Source: Sheuella amnicola | GTDB taxonomy: Bacteria; Pseudomonadota; Gammaproteobacteria; Burkholderiales; Burkholderiaceae_B | DNA length: 64,000 nucleotides | Assembly (NCBI RefSeq): GCF_010499255.1 | Contig: NZ_JAAGRN010000007.1 | Span: 1-64,000 of the forward strand | Direction: 5' to 3' | In this document: positions 53,065 through 63,463 of the stretch, piece after piece | How the letters are laid out: every line of letters starts with the position of its first letter | How positions within the stretch are numbered: the first letter of the stretch is position 1 | Notes under the pieces: model-generated | The model's database searches: none | What the model was told of the DNA's origin: nothing | The model's input: only the letters and a program-made list of their open reading frames with translations | Position numbers and translations under genes: made by a program

Positions 53065-53820
53065 GTGAAAACACCAAGTTTTAGATTGGATGGTCGACGT
53101 GCCTTGGTTACCGGAGGCAGTCGCGGAATTGGTCAAGCAGCTGTTTTCGCTTTGGCCGAGGCTGGTGCACATGTAGTTGTGGCCGCCCGAAACGCAGCGG
53201 AGGTTAACGAAGTGTGCGCGCGCGTTCACGCCCTAGGTGGCAAAGCGTCCGCCTGGGTGATCGACGTCACCGACTCGGCGGCGGTTAAAAAAGGGATTGC
53301 CAGTCATGGCCCCTTCCAGATTCTTGTCAATAATGCCGGAATGAATCGCCCGACATTACTTACCGAAATGGAAGACAGTGATCTGGATGCGGTGCTGGAT
53401 TTGAACGTCAAGGCCGCTTTTTACGTTGCACGTGAGGTGGTCCGCGGCCTGCTTGAGGCAGGTTTGCCCGGAAGTTTGATCAACGTTTCTTCCCAGATGG
53501 GACATGTGGGTGGCTTCAAGCGAACGGTGTATTGCGCGACCAAACATGCAATCGAAGGCATGACCAAGGCGTTGGCATGGGAAGTAGGTCCTGCAGGCAT
53601 TCGGGTCAATACGATTTGTCCGACATTTATCGCAACCGATATGACGCGCGGAATGCTTCAGGACACGGCATTTATGGATTCTGTGCTGTCCAAGATCGCG
53701 CTGGGTCGAGTAGGTCAGCCTCAGGACCTGATGGGCGCGATGGTGTTTCTGGCTAGCGATGCCTCGGCGATGGTGACGGGATCTTCGCTGATGGTGGATG
53801 GCGGCTGGACAGCTGCGTGA
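53065..53820 (+). CDS. SDR-family dehydrogenase (gluconate 5-dehydrogenase-like)
   Basis: The 251-residue protein has TGGSRGIGQA for NAD(P), an NNAGMN motif, and a complete active site: Ser in LINVSSQMGH, and Tyr-Lys in VYCATKHAIEGMTKALAWE. It is of the FabG/IdnO-like group that oxidises sugar acids or alcohols. GTG 53065 follows GGAG by 8 bp; earlier in-frame starts would include the operator region. The LacI-type regulator gene overlaps its stop (GTGA), so they are translationally coupled and probably share a sugar or polyol-related substrate. Confidence 0.85.
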   Translation: MKTPSFRLDGRRALVTGGSRGIGQAAVFALAEAGAHVVVAARNAAEVNEVCARVHALGGKASAWVIDVTDSAAVKKGIASHGPFQILVNNAGMNRPTLLTEMEDSDLDAVLDLNVKAAFYVAREVVRGLLEAGLPGSLINVSSQMGHVGGFKRTVYCATKHAIEGMTKALAWEVGPAGIRVNTICPTFIATDMTRGMLQDTAFMDSVLSKIALGRVGQPQDLMGAMVFLASDASAMVTGSSLMVDGGWTAA

Positions 53821-54824
53821 GTCAAATCAAAACAGTTACTTTGAGCGAGGTTGCCCAGCTTGCTCAGGTGAGCACCTCGGCAGTTAGTCGTACATTCACG
53901 CCGGGAGCCAGCGTCGCGCCGGCTACCCGCGAAAAGGTCATGCAGGCAGCCCGCAAGCTGGGATATCGTCCCAATGCCATCGCGCGTACATTGACCACCA
54001 AGCGCTCCCGCATCATTGGCGTGGTCGTGTCATATCTGCAAAATCAGTTTTACCCTGTGGTGATCGAAAAGCTGTCGCAGGCGCTTCAAAGACATGGTTA
54101 TCACGTGTTGTTGTTCATCAGCGATGGGCATGAAACCGGTGCCGACGTAGACGATCAATTGATGGATGTCATGCAGTATCAAGTCGATGGGCTAGTCCTT
54201 GCCAGCGTCACTTTGTCTTCCGCGCTAGCGCAAGGGTGTCAGGCTGCAGGTGTTCCTGTTGTTTTATTCAATCGGGTTGTTCCGCTCGAGGGGGTGCATG
54301 CGGTCGCCTCAGATAATGTGGCTGGTGGTCGTATGGCCGCGCAGGCATTGATCGAAGCGGGTTGCAGGAAAATCGCTTACATAGCCGGACTTGAAGATGC
54401 ATCCACGCAAATCGAGCGCGAACAAGGGTTGATTGCCAGGCTGCAAGAGGCAGGACTCAGTCTGTTTGCCCGCGCCTCGGGCGATTACAGTTATCAAGGT
54501 GCGTGCAACGCGGCACGCACGCTTTTTGGTGGCAAGAATCGTCCTGATGGAGTTTTTGTTGCCAATGACCACATGGCGCTTGCCGTGATGGACACATTGC
54601 GCAGCGAGTTGAATTTGAGGATTCCGGAAGATGTTGCTGTGATCGGCTTTGATAATGTTCCGCAGTCGGCTTGGCCGGCTTATGCACTCACGACGATCGA
54701 GCAGGATGCGACTGGAATGGTCGATGCGACAGTTGAAGTTTTAATGAAGTCGGTCAATCAATCGGATCTATCAGTCTGCCGAATCGTCAAGCCTGTGAGG
54801 TTGATTCGACGCGGCAGTATCTGA
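53817..54824 (+). CDS. LacI-family transcription regulator
   Basis: This 335-residue protein has an N-terminal LacI helix-turn-helix (VTLSEVAQLAQVSTSAVSR, about 7-25), a hinge helix (YRPNAIARTLTTKRS, about 52-66) and a periplasmic-binding-protein-like effector domain with IGVVVSYLQNQFYPVVIEKL, ASDNVAGGRMAAQALIEAG and VIGFDNVPQSAWPAY. It probably represses its own operon through the TGCAAGCGTTTGCA site upstream of the SDR gene, and is released by a sugar or sugar acid. The GTG start overlaps the SDR stop. Confidence 0.92.
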   Translation: MSQIKTVTLSEVAQLAQVSTSAVSRTFTPGASVAPATREKVMQAARKLGYRPNAIARTLTTKRSRIIGVVVSYLQNQFYPVVIEKLSQALQRHGYHVLLFISDGHETGADVDDQLMDVMQYQVDGLVLASVTLSSALAQGCQAAGVPVVLFNRVVPLEGVHAVASDNVAGGRMAAQALIEAGCRKIAYIAGLEDASTQIEREQGLIARLQEAGLSLFARASGDYSYQGACNAARTLFGGKNRPDGVFVANDHMALAVMDTLRSELNLRIPEDVAVIGFDNVPQSAWPAYALTTIEQDATGMVDATVEVLMKSVNQSDLSVCRIVKPVRLIRRGSI

Positions 54825-54856
54825 GTGTTCTAATCCCGAAAATTATTTCAAGAAAT

Positions 54857-55585
54857 CTATTTTTGTTGCACGATCATCAGGCGCCAGGTGACCTGTTTCT
54901 TTCCGCCGGCATCCATCACCTTGACATTGACGCGCTTTGCGCTGAATCCTTCGGGTAGTTCGGCTTGACCGGATATGGGTGAATAATGTCCGAGTTTGAC
55001 CGGGATGGCGGGCAGATTAATCGTCTCGTGTCGACCATTTGCATGAATGCCTTCAACTGCGAGGTCCAGAAAACCGGAGAACTCGGGCCTGTCCGGTTTA
55101 TCCTGCATTAACAGCACGGTGTAGTTAAGTTTTTCGCCGGGTTTGGATTGGGCAAAACTCGCCATGCTAATGCCTAATGGACCATAGCGCGAGTCGTAAG
55201 GCAGTGTTTGGATGAGCGAGCCCAACTGAGCTTTCAAAGGGGCAAGTTGTGCTTGCGTGTCTTTAAGTTCGGTTTCTATCGATGTCCGAATGCTTGCGTT
55301 TTCGGCCCGTTCGGATTCCAGGGTGCGCTTGACTTCATCCACTTCACTTTGCAAGCGCTGTTTATCCTGACTTAGGCCATTGAGTTCGGTCAGGATTTTC
55401 TGAGACTCGGCGATAGATAGGAGTTTGGGACCATAGCTATGCTGCAATAAAAGAAGTCCGGCTGATCCGATCAGGATACCGATAGAGAGCAGAATTAACC
55501 AGTTGGGTATTCGTCTGGAGCGACGACTGGTTTCGTAAGGAGATGGTTTGAAAACCGGACGTTTGGTTTGTACTCGAATCACCAT
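54857..55585 (-). CDS. Membrane-anchored coiled-coil protein, DUF6776-like
   Basis: The 242-residue protein has a basic cytoplasmic N-terminus, one membrane helix (about 29-46), a coiled coil (about 55-125, SQKILTELNGLSQDKQRLQ) and a C-terminal beta-rich domain ending in GKKQVTWRLMIVQQK. The layout fits the DUF6776 family, whose role is not known. It lies on the minus strand after murU and is probably periplasmic on the C-terminal side. No catalytic motif is visible. Confidence 0.7.
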   Translation of the reverse strand: MVIRVQTKRPVFKPSPYETSRRSRRIPNWLILLSIGILIGSAGLLLLQHSYGPKLLSIAESQKILTELNGLSQDKQRLQSEVDEVKRTLESERAENASIRTSIETELKDTQAQLAPLKAQLGSLIQTLPYDSRYGPLGISMASFAQSKPGEKLNYTVLLMQDKPDRPEFSGFLDLAVEGIHANGRHETINLPAIPVKLGHYSPISGQAELPEGFSAKRVNVKVMDAGGKKQVTWRLMIVQQK

Positions 55586-55627
55586 GAGAATTTCCTGAAA
55601 TAACGTATCGATATATATGTTTGCGAT

Positions 55628-57369
<1,742 letters not shown>

Positions 57370-57428
57370 ATTTAAAAAAATCAATAAAATCAATGGTTTT
57401 TGGTAAATTCAGCGATTATTCAACTGAT

Positions 57429-57458
57429 CTGACGCAATACCGTAGGCTTCTCTATAAT
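57429..57458 (+). promoter_or_regulatory. Candidate sigma-70 promoter of lptD
   Basis: A perfect TATAAT (57453-57458) lies 18 bp behind CTGACG (57429-57434, 4 of 6 to TTGACA). The transcription start would be near 57465, about 73 bp before the chosen lptD start. It lies in the divergent spacer with amgK. Confidence 0.5.
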
Positions 57459-57537
57459 ACTGGTACAACGCATTTATATTGTGTCCTTCTTTGACACGGG
57501 TAGTGTGTTGCCCTAAGTGTCATGTATTAAGGTTAAT

Positions 57538-59901
57538 TTGCTGAGCGTGCGCATTCTCCCCTGGTTGTTGCTTCTGCTAAGTTCAAGTTTTGCGCCAGCA
57601 CTGGCGCAGGATGTGCAGTTGCTTGGCCTGAAGGTTTCTCCGGCATTAGGCCGCTCGGGTGTGTCTGATAATCAGATGCCTGCCTTTCTTGAAGCCGTGA
57701 ATATGCGTGGCGATGCCGAAAATAATCTTCGGATGACCGGAAATGCATCCGCCAGACGCCAGGATTCGGTGCTAAAGGCCAATATCATCGACTACAACAA
57801 AAAAGCGGGCATCATGGATGCACAGGTTAATGCCCGCCTGATTCGCGATGGAAACATCGTGACCGGTCCCAGCATCACATACAACATCGAAGACGGAACG
57901 GCCACAGTTGATCAACCCAATTTCTGGCTTGAAAGTGGTGGGGCCGGGGTCGGATCCTGGGCCGATGTCTATAACCGCAATCAGATGAGTCTGACCGATG
58001 TGACTTATAGCGGTTGCCCATGTCCTCAGCCATCTTGGTATTTGCAGTCCGATAAGTTGGATCTTGATTTTCAGGAAAACGAAGGTGTGGCCAGAAATGC
58101 AGTGCTGTACTTCAAGGAAGTACCGATTCTCGCATCTCCATATTTGACTTTCCCCCTGAAAAAAGAGCGCAAATCCGGCTTTCTGCTTCCGACATTTGGG
58201 TCGACGACCAATACCGGTATCGATTACACGCAGCCGTATTATTTCAACCTTGCGCCCAATTACGATATGACGATGCAGTTGCGCGCGATGAGCAAGCACG
58301 GTCTGCAGCTTGGCGATGAATTCCGTTACATGGGTGAAAGTTATTCGGGGTTGATGGCCGGTACCTATTTGCCTAACGACATCAAGACCGGAACCGATCG
58401 CTGGTTGTACACGGCACAGCATGGACAGCGCTTTGGCAATGGATTTTTTGCTGGCTATAACGTCAGCGGCGTGTCCGACGATAATTATTTCAAGGACTTC
58501 TCCAGCATCGCCGTCAATCAGGCAATGATCAGTTACTTGCCGCGCCAGGTTGGCGGTGGCTGGGCTAACGAGTACTGGACCACAGGTGTTCAGGTCATGA
58601 CGTTTCAGACGATTTCCCCTCCGGGAAGTCTAGTTGCGCCGCAGTACAACAAGGTGCCGGAATATACCTTCAATGGCCAGCGATTCGATTTCGGCGGTTT
58701 TGATGTTCAGTCACAAAATACCCTGACCTCCTTCCAGATGCCTGAGGACAAAAGGTTTGCGCTTGGTCCCAACGGCTCGCTTCGATGGAAACCCGACGGA
58801 CAGCGCGCGCTGTCCTACAACTCGATTGCCTATCCGATCGTGCGTCCGGGCTGGTATGTGACTCCCAAGGTTGCAATGACCCTGGCTCAATATCAGACTG
58901 ATTGGTATGGTCTTGATAGGTATTACGGCTACGGCCAGGATTCAAACACCCGCGCGTTGCCCATTATGTCTGTTGACTCGGGAATGACATTTGACCGGCA
59001 AACGACGTTTTTCGGTAAAGATGCTTTGCAGACATTTGAACCCAGAGCTTATTACCTGCGAGTTCCCTACCAGGACCAATCCCAACTTCCGGTTTATGAC
59101 ACGACGCTTGCGGATTTGAACTTTTCGCAAATTTTCCAGGAAAATATTTTTGCCGGCTACGATCGTATCAGCAATGCGAATCAGACAACTGTTGCCTTGA
59201 CAACACGCTGGCTGGACGCAGATTCCGGCTTTGAGCGCCTGAGCTTGTCTCTGGCTCAGCAGTACTACTTCGAAGATCAATACGTCACATTGCCCTATCA
59301 ACGAGCTCGCACAGATACACGATCGGTGTATTTGTTGGGCGGTAACGCTGCGCTGACCGATACGACGAATACTGCGGCAACTTTCCAGTACAACCCTTAC
59401 ACCAACCAATGGGATCGTGCACAAGTTGTTGCACGCTGGCGCCCCCAGCGTCTGGCAATGATGTCTTTGTCTTATCGCTATCAAATTAACCCGCCTCCGA
59501 CAGCGATTTATCAGACGCCTGGTCAAAACCAGATTAGTGCCGCTTTCCAGTGGCCACTGACCAATCGCTGGTACTCGGTGGGCCGTGTCGATTATTCGTT
59601 CAATCGCGTGGATGCGCCAAGTATTATCGATCCGACAGTGATCGTTGCAATGCCTAAAGTGACCCAGGCGATTCTGGGACTCGAGTACAAAGGCGATTGC
59701 TGTTGGAGCGGCAGAGTGGTGTTCCAGAGATATGTCGTTAGCGCAGACCAGACAAACACCGGAGTGTTTTTCCAGCTTGAGCTTGGTGGATTGGGCGCGC
59801 TTGGACAAAATCCTATGGGCTTGCTGGGTAAAAGCATTCCGGATTATCAGAACATCAACCCGCCAATACCGTCTGTCAGTAAATTTGAAAGGTACGAATA
59901 A
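57538..59901 (+). CDS. lptD: LPS-assembly protein LptD
   Basis: The 787-residue outer-membrane protein has a signal peptide (about 1-23, cleavage after ALA), an OstA-like domain (about 45-150) and a C-terminal barrel of about 500 residues. Paired Cys residues are seen near the N-terminus (GCPCPQPSW) and in the barrel end (YKGDCCWSGRVVF), the places where LptD disulfides form. LptD with LptE inserts LPS into the outer leaflet. TTG 57538 is chosen because AAGG lies 5 bp before it; a GTG at 57517 has no Shine-Dalgarno sequence. The surA start overlaps its stop by one base. Confidence 0.93.
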   Translation: MLSVRILPWLLLLLSSSFAPALAQDVQLLGLKVSPALGRSGVSDNQMPAFLEAVNMRGDAENNLRMTGNASARRQDSVLKANIIDYNKKAGIMDAQVNARLIRDGNIVTGPSITYNIEDGTATVDQPNFWLESGGAGVGSWADVYNRNQMSLTDVTYSGCPCPQPSWYLQSDKLDLDFQENEGVARNAVLYFKEVPILASPYLTFPLKKERKSGFLLPTFGSTTNTGIDYTQPYYFNLAPNYDMTMQLRAMSKHGLQLGDEFRYMGESYSGLMAGTYLPNDIKTGTDRWLYTAQHGQRFGNGFFAGYNVSGVSDDNYFKDFSSIAVNQAMISYLPRQVGGGWANEYWTTGVQVMTFQTISPPGSLVAPQYNKVPEYTFNGQRFDFGGFDVQSQNTLTSFQMPEDKRFALGPNGSLRWKPDGQRALSYNSIAYPIVRPGWYVTPKVAMTLAQYQTDWYGLDRYYGYGQDSNTRALPIMSVDSGMTFDRQTTFFGKDALQTFEPRAYYLRVPYQDQSQLPVYDTTLADLNFSQIFQENIFAGYDRISNANQTTVALTTRWLDADSGFERLSLSLAQQYYFEDQYVTLPYQRARTDTRSVYLLGGNAALTDTTNTAATFQYNPYTNQWDRAQVVARWRPQRLAMMSLSYRYQINPPPTAIYQTPGQNQISAAFQWPLTNRWYSVGRVDYSFNRVDAPSIIDPTVIVAMPKVTQAILGLEYKGDCCWSGRVVFQRYVVSADQTNTGVFFQLELGGLGALGQNPMGLLGKSIPDYQNINPPIPSVSKFERYE

Positions 59902-61523
59902 TGCAAGGTGCGATCGTTTTAAGCCGACTTTTAGCTGCATTCATTGTGTGCGCAGGATGTGGTGCGGCATGGAACGCCGGGGCACAGGCAAGTCAGACCG
60001 GTAAGGCTAAGCCAGCGGCCGCGCCCAAGGCTCAGCAATCCACCTCTTCCGCCGACCAGGAAGCGGATACGATCGTAGCCGTTGTCAATAAAGACATCAT
60101 TACCCAGCGTGAGTTATCTGTTCGTTTAGCGCAAATCCGACAAGAGTTATCCAGACAAAAAGCCCCCTTGCCGTCTGACGACATCTTGCAGCGTGAAGTG
60201 CTGCAAAGGTTGATACAAGAACGTTTGGAGCAGCAGGAAGCCAAGCGTCAAAAAATTGAAGTGACCGATCAGATGCTCAATAGGGCGATCGAGAGTATTG
60301 CTCAGCGTAACAAAACGACAGTACAGAATATGCGTAAGCAGGTTGAAGCTTCAGGCATGTCCTGGGATCAGTACAGCAGCATGATCCGTCGCGAAGTGAT
60401 GCTTGAAGGATTGCGTCAGCGAGTTGTCGATAGCACTATCTTGATTTCCGATGCCGAGGTGGATGCCTATCTCAAAGATCAAACCGCTCGTCAATCCGGC
60501 GGCTTGGCTGCATTAGCGCAACAAGGAATGCAGCAGCAGGCTGCCCAACAGCAGGCCGCTCAACAGGCGGCGCAACAAGCTGCGGCTCAACGGCAGGCCG
60601 CCCAAAGCGCTCCCAATCAACCACCCATCCTGGGGCTTGCACAAATTCTGATACGAGTGCCCGAGGGGACTTCGAAAGATCAGTTAAAACAGTATCGCGC
60701 ACGTGCAGATGCGATCATGGCTAGATTACGGGCTGGTGAAAGTTTCGAGGCTGTCGCACAGTCTTCATCTGACGGTCCCGAGTCAAATCGAGGTGGAGAG
60801 CTTGGTGTGCGGCCTTTAGAGGGTTGGCCTGATTTGTTTTTGAAGGCTGTTGCCAATGTTAAAGACGGTCAGGTCAGCGGGGTGATTCAAAGCCCGAACG
60901 GGTTCCATATTTTGAAAGTACTAGGTCGTGCCGGTGGTCAACAGTCCGCACCACCACCTGCGGCCAGAAATCAGAATGCGCCTCAACAGCCAGGCCCCGG
61001 TCCCGTCCCGGGCCGTGCGCAAGGCGATGCTGCAACCGCAAAGCAGGGGCCAATGCCAGTTCAGCAAACCAAGGCACGACATATTCTGATCAAGACTTCG
61101 CAAGTCGTATCCGATGAGATTGCGCAGCAAAAACTTGAGCAAATACGATCGCGTCTGGTTGATGGCAAAGAATCATTCTCCGATTTGGCGAAACGTTTCT
61201 CTAACGATAGTTCAGCTCCATCGGGCGGAGATTTGGGTTGGTTGAATCCCGGCGAAACAGTGCCTCCTTTCGAGAAAGCAATGAATGCTCTCAAAATCGG
61301 CGAGATAAGTCAGCCCGTGCAGTCTCAATTCGGATGGCATTTGATTATTGTTGATGATCGACGTACCGAAGATATCGCCGAGCAGTTCCAGCGCAATCAG
61401 GTGCGACAGAAATTGTTCCAGCAACGATCGGATGCCGCTTTCGAAAACTGGTTGCAACAGATTCGAAATCAGTCCTATATAGATAATCGTCTCGAGAAAC
61501 GTCAGCGTCAGTCCAAGGAATAG
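59901..61523 (+). CDS. surA: Periplasmic chaperone / prolyl isomerase SurA
   Basis: This 540-residue protein has a signal peptide (about 1-29), a SurA N-terminal domain (DTIVAVVNKDIITQRELSVR, about 52-175) and two parvulin domains at about 245-345 and 392-490 with GGELGVRP and GGDLGWLNPG. It folds outer-membrane proteins such as LptD. A Gln/Ala-rich insert of about 25 residues (about 208-232) follows the N-terminal domain, and a second Pro/Gln/Ala linker (about 350-385) lies between the isomerase domains. These are longer than in E. coli SurA. It is between lptD and rsmA; pdxA, present here in E. coli, is missing. Confidence 0.93.
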   Translation: MQGAIVLSRLLAAFIVCAGCGAAWNAGAQASQTGKAKPAAAPKAQQSTSSADQEADTIVAVVNKDIITQRELSVRLAQIRQELSRQKAPLPSDDILQREVLQRLIQERLEQQEAKRQKIEVTDQMLNRAIESIAQRNKTTVQNMRKQVEASGMSWDQYSSMIRREVMLEGLRQRVVDSTILISDAEVDAYLKDQTARQSGGLAALAQQGMQQQAAQQQAAQQAAQQAAAQRQAAQSAPNQPPILGLAQILIRVPEGTSKDQLKQYRARADAIMARLRAGESFEAVAQSSSDGPESNRGGELGVRPLEGWPDLFLKAVANVKDGQVSGVIQSPNGFHILKVLGRAGGQQSAPPPAARNQNAPQQPGPGPVPGRAQGDAATAKQGPMPVQQTKARHILIKTSQVVSDEIAQQKLEQIRSRLVDGKESFSDLAKRFSNDSSAPSGGDLGWLNPGETVPPFEKAMNALKIGEISQPVQSQFGWHLIIVDDRRTEDIAEQFQRNQVRQKLFQQRSDAAFENWLQQIRNQSYIDNRLEKRQRQSKE

Positions 61524-61526
61524 TCG

Positions 61527-62309
61527 GTGGCCAACCATCAGGCGCGTAAAAGGTTTGGCCAGAATTTTCTGGTGGATCAATCCGTAATTGATTCGATCAT
61601 TCGTGCGATTGCACCCCAGCGCTCCGACCGCATGATCGAGATTGGTCCGGGCTTGTCCGCGCTGACGGCACCTTTGCTCGATCGCTTGGATCATTTGACC
61701 GCCATAGAAATCGATCGCGATCTCGCCGCGCGCTTGACGCAAAAATATCCTGCCGATCGTTTAACGGTGGTGAATGAGGACGTGTTGCAGATTGATTTTT
61801 CTCAATTCGGATCAGGGCTGCGAATTGTGGGAAATTTGCCTTACAACATTTCAAGTCCCTTGCTTTTTGCTTTAACCAATCATGCCGAGCAAGTGATTGA
61901 TCAGCATTTCATGCTTCAGCGCGAGGTTGTCGATCGCATGGTCGCAGACCCGGGCAGCGGTGATTACAGTCGCCTGAGCGTCATGTTGCAATCACGCTGG
62001 CGCATGCACAAGCTGTTTGATGTGTCGCCCGATGCATTCGATCCCCCTCCCAGAGTGACGTCATCGATCGTTCGGATGATTCCATTGGGAGCCGATCGAC
62101 TTCGCGCCGTCAACGAAGACCTTTTTTCGCGTCTTGTGCAAAAGGCATTTTCTCAACGCCGCAAAATGTTGCGTGGTGTTTTGGGTGAATGGACTTCACT
62201 CATCCCCTGGAGCGATCTCGGCGTTGAGCCCACCTGGCGGGCCGAACAAGTTTCGGTAGCTGGTTTTATCGGTATGTCGGATGCTTTAAGCGCTGCCGGA
62301 GTAGTCTGA
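61527..62309 (+). CDS. rsmA: 16S rRNA dimethyladenosine transferase RsmA (KsgA)
   Basis: This 260-residue AdoMet-dependent methyltransferase has [14 protein letters not shown], the AdoMet site [15 protein letters not shown], the acidic IEIDRDLA and the catalytic [12 protein letters not shown] motif. It dimethylates two adjacent adenosines in helix 45 of 16S rRNA in ribosome biogenesis. The GTG at 61527 starts 3 bp after the surA stop, so it is co-transcribed with lptD-surA as in many proteobacteria. The C-terminal part ([13 protein letters not shown]) is complete. Confidence 0.95.
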   Translation: MANHQARKRFGQNFLVDQSVIDSIIRAIAPQRSDRMIEIGPGLSALTAPLLDRLDHLTAIEIDRDLAARLTQKYPADRLTVVNEDVLQIDFSQFGSGLRIVGNLPYNISSPLLFALTNHAEQVIDQHFMLQREVVDRMVADPGSGDYSRLSVMLQSRWRMHKLFDVSPDAFDPPPRVTSSIVRMIPLGADRLRAVNEDLFSRLVQKAFSQRRKMLRGVLGEWTSLIPWSDLGVEPTWRAEQVSVAGFIGMSDALSAAGVV

Positions 62310-62313
62310 AATA

Positions 62314-63456
62314 CTAGATGACGTGATGTCGTGCGGCAAGCCAGAGGCGCATGATGTCTCGGGTGCGATCTTCAAGAAGCTCTGCGGCGTTTTCGCAGGC
62401 ATGCTGTAGCGTCATAGGGCCGGATGTCAAACTAAAAGCAGCCTGAATACCGGCGGTATATAAGTTTTGATAACCCGCACCTAGTGACCCGGCTATAGCG
62501 ATGACAGGCACACCTGCCTGTTTGGCAATAGTGGCGACACCCATGGGGGTTTTGCCCAGTAAAGTCTGCGCATCCATACGACCTTCACCAGTGATGACCA
62601 GGCTTGCCCCTTGCACTGCATTAGCTAGTCCACCTATGCCTGCAACAACTTCGATTCCTGGCCTGAAACGCGCTTGCAGCCATGCATGCGCTGCAAAGCC
62701 CAGGCCGCCGGCAGCACCAGAGCCCGGTGCATCGCGCTTGTCATAACCAAGTTTTTTAGCGCTCAGATCTGCAAAGTGACTCAATGCGGCATCAAGTTGT
62801 TTAATCTGTTGAGGGGTTGCGCCTTTTTGTGGTCCAAAAATAGCGGATGCGCCCTTGTCACCGCATAATGGATTATTGACATCGGAGGCGATGGTGACCG
62901 TGACGTTACGAAGTCTTTCATCAAAAAGCGTGTCATCGATGGATGCAAGATTAGCGAGAGCCGCGCCGCCTTGAGTGATTTGTTTTCCATTGCCATCAAG
63001 TAGTTTCAAGCCCAATGCTTGAAGCATGCCTGCGCCGGCATCGTTTGTCGCTGAACCGCCCAGTCCGAGGACGATGTGTTTAGCACCTGCATTCAGAGCG
63101 TGCACGATGAGTTCACCAACACCGGCGCTAGTGGCGCGCATCGGATCACGCATTTCAGGCCGGATGTGTTCAAGGCCGGCGGCGGCAGCCATTTCAATTA
63201 CGGCAGTTTCATTGTCCAACCACCCCCATGCTGCATCAATCGGCTCGCCTAAAGCGTTTTGAACTCGCTCAATACGCCTCTCTCCATTGGTTGCGGCAAG
63301 CACCGCATCGACAGTGCCTTCGCCACCGTCAGCCATCGGAATGCAAATAACATGGGTGTCCGGAGCTGCACTTTTAATGCCTCTTTCAATCGCTGAGGCC
63401 ACCTCAGGAGCGGATAGGCTTTCTTTGAACGAATCGGGTGCGATGATGATTTTCAT
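62314..63456 (-). CDS. Glycerate 2-kinase, GlxK/GarK type
   Basis: This 380-residue protein has the type I glycerate kinase pattern: MKIIIAPDSFKESLSAPEVA at the start, ADGGEGTVDAVL, GLGGSATNDAGAGMLQALG and VITGEGRMDAQTLLGK. It phosphorylates D-glycerate to 2-phosphoglycerate, for use of glyoxylate, tartronate or sugar acids. ATG 63456 is preferred to the frame start at 63501. It is convergent with rsmA (4 bp between stops) and lies 7 bp downstream of the SpmB-like gene. No other glyoxylate gene is nearby. Confidence 0.9.
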   Translation of the reverse strand: MKIIIAPDSFKESLSAPEVASAIERGIKSAAPDTHVICIPMADGGEGTVDAVLAATNGERRIERVQNALGEPIDAAWGWLDNETAVIEMAAAAGLEHIRPEMRDPMRATSAGVGELIVHALNAGAKHIVLGLGGSATNDAGAGMLQALGLKLLDGNGKQITQGGAALANLASIDDTLFDERLRNVTVTIASDVNNPLCGDKGASAIFGPQKGATPQQIKQLDAALSHFADLSAKKLGYDKRDAPGSGAAGGLGFAAHAWLQARFRPGIEVVAGIGGLANAVQGASLVITGEGRMDAQTLLGKTPMGVATIAKQAGVPVIAIAGSLGAGYQNLYTAGIQAAFSLTSGPMTLQHACENAAELLEDRTRDIMRLWLAARHHVI

Positions 63457-63463
63457 GAAAAAC

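Noticed and set aside
58942-59940. 332-codon open frame on the minus strand inside lptD
   Set aside because: The plus strand carries an unmistakable LptD; the antisense frame has no family motif and no Shine-Dalgarno sequence of note. It follows from codon bias of the real gene.
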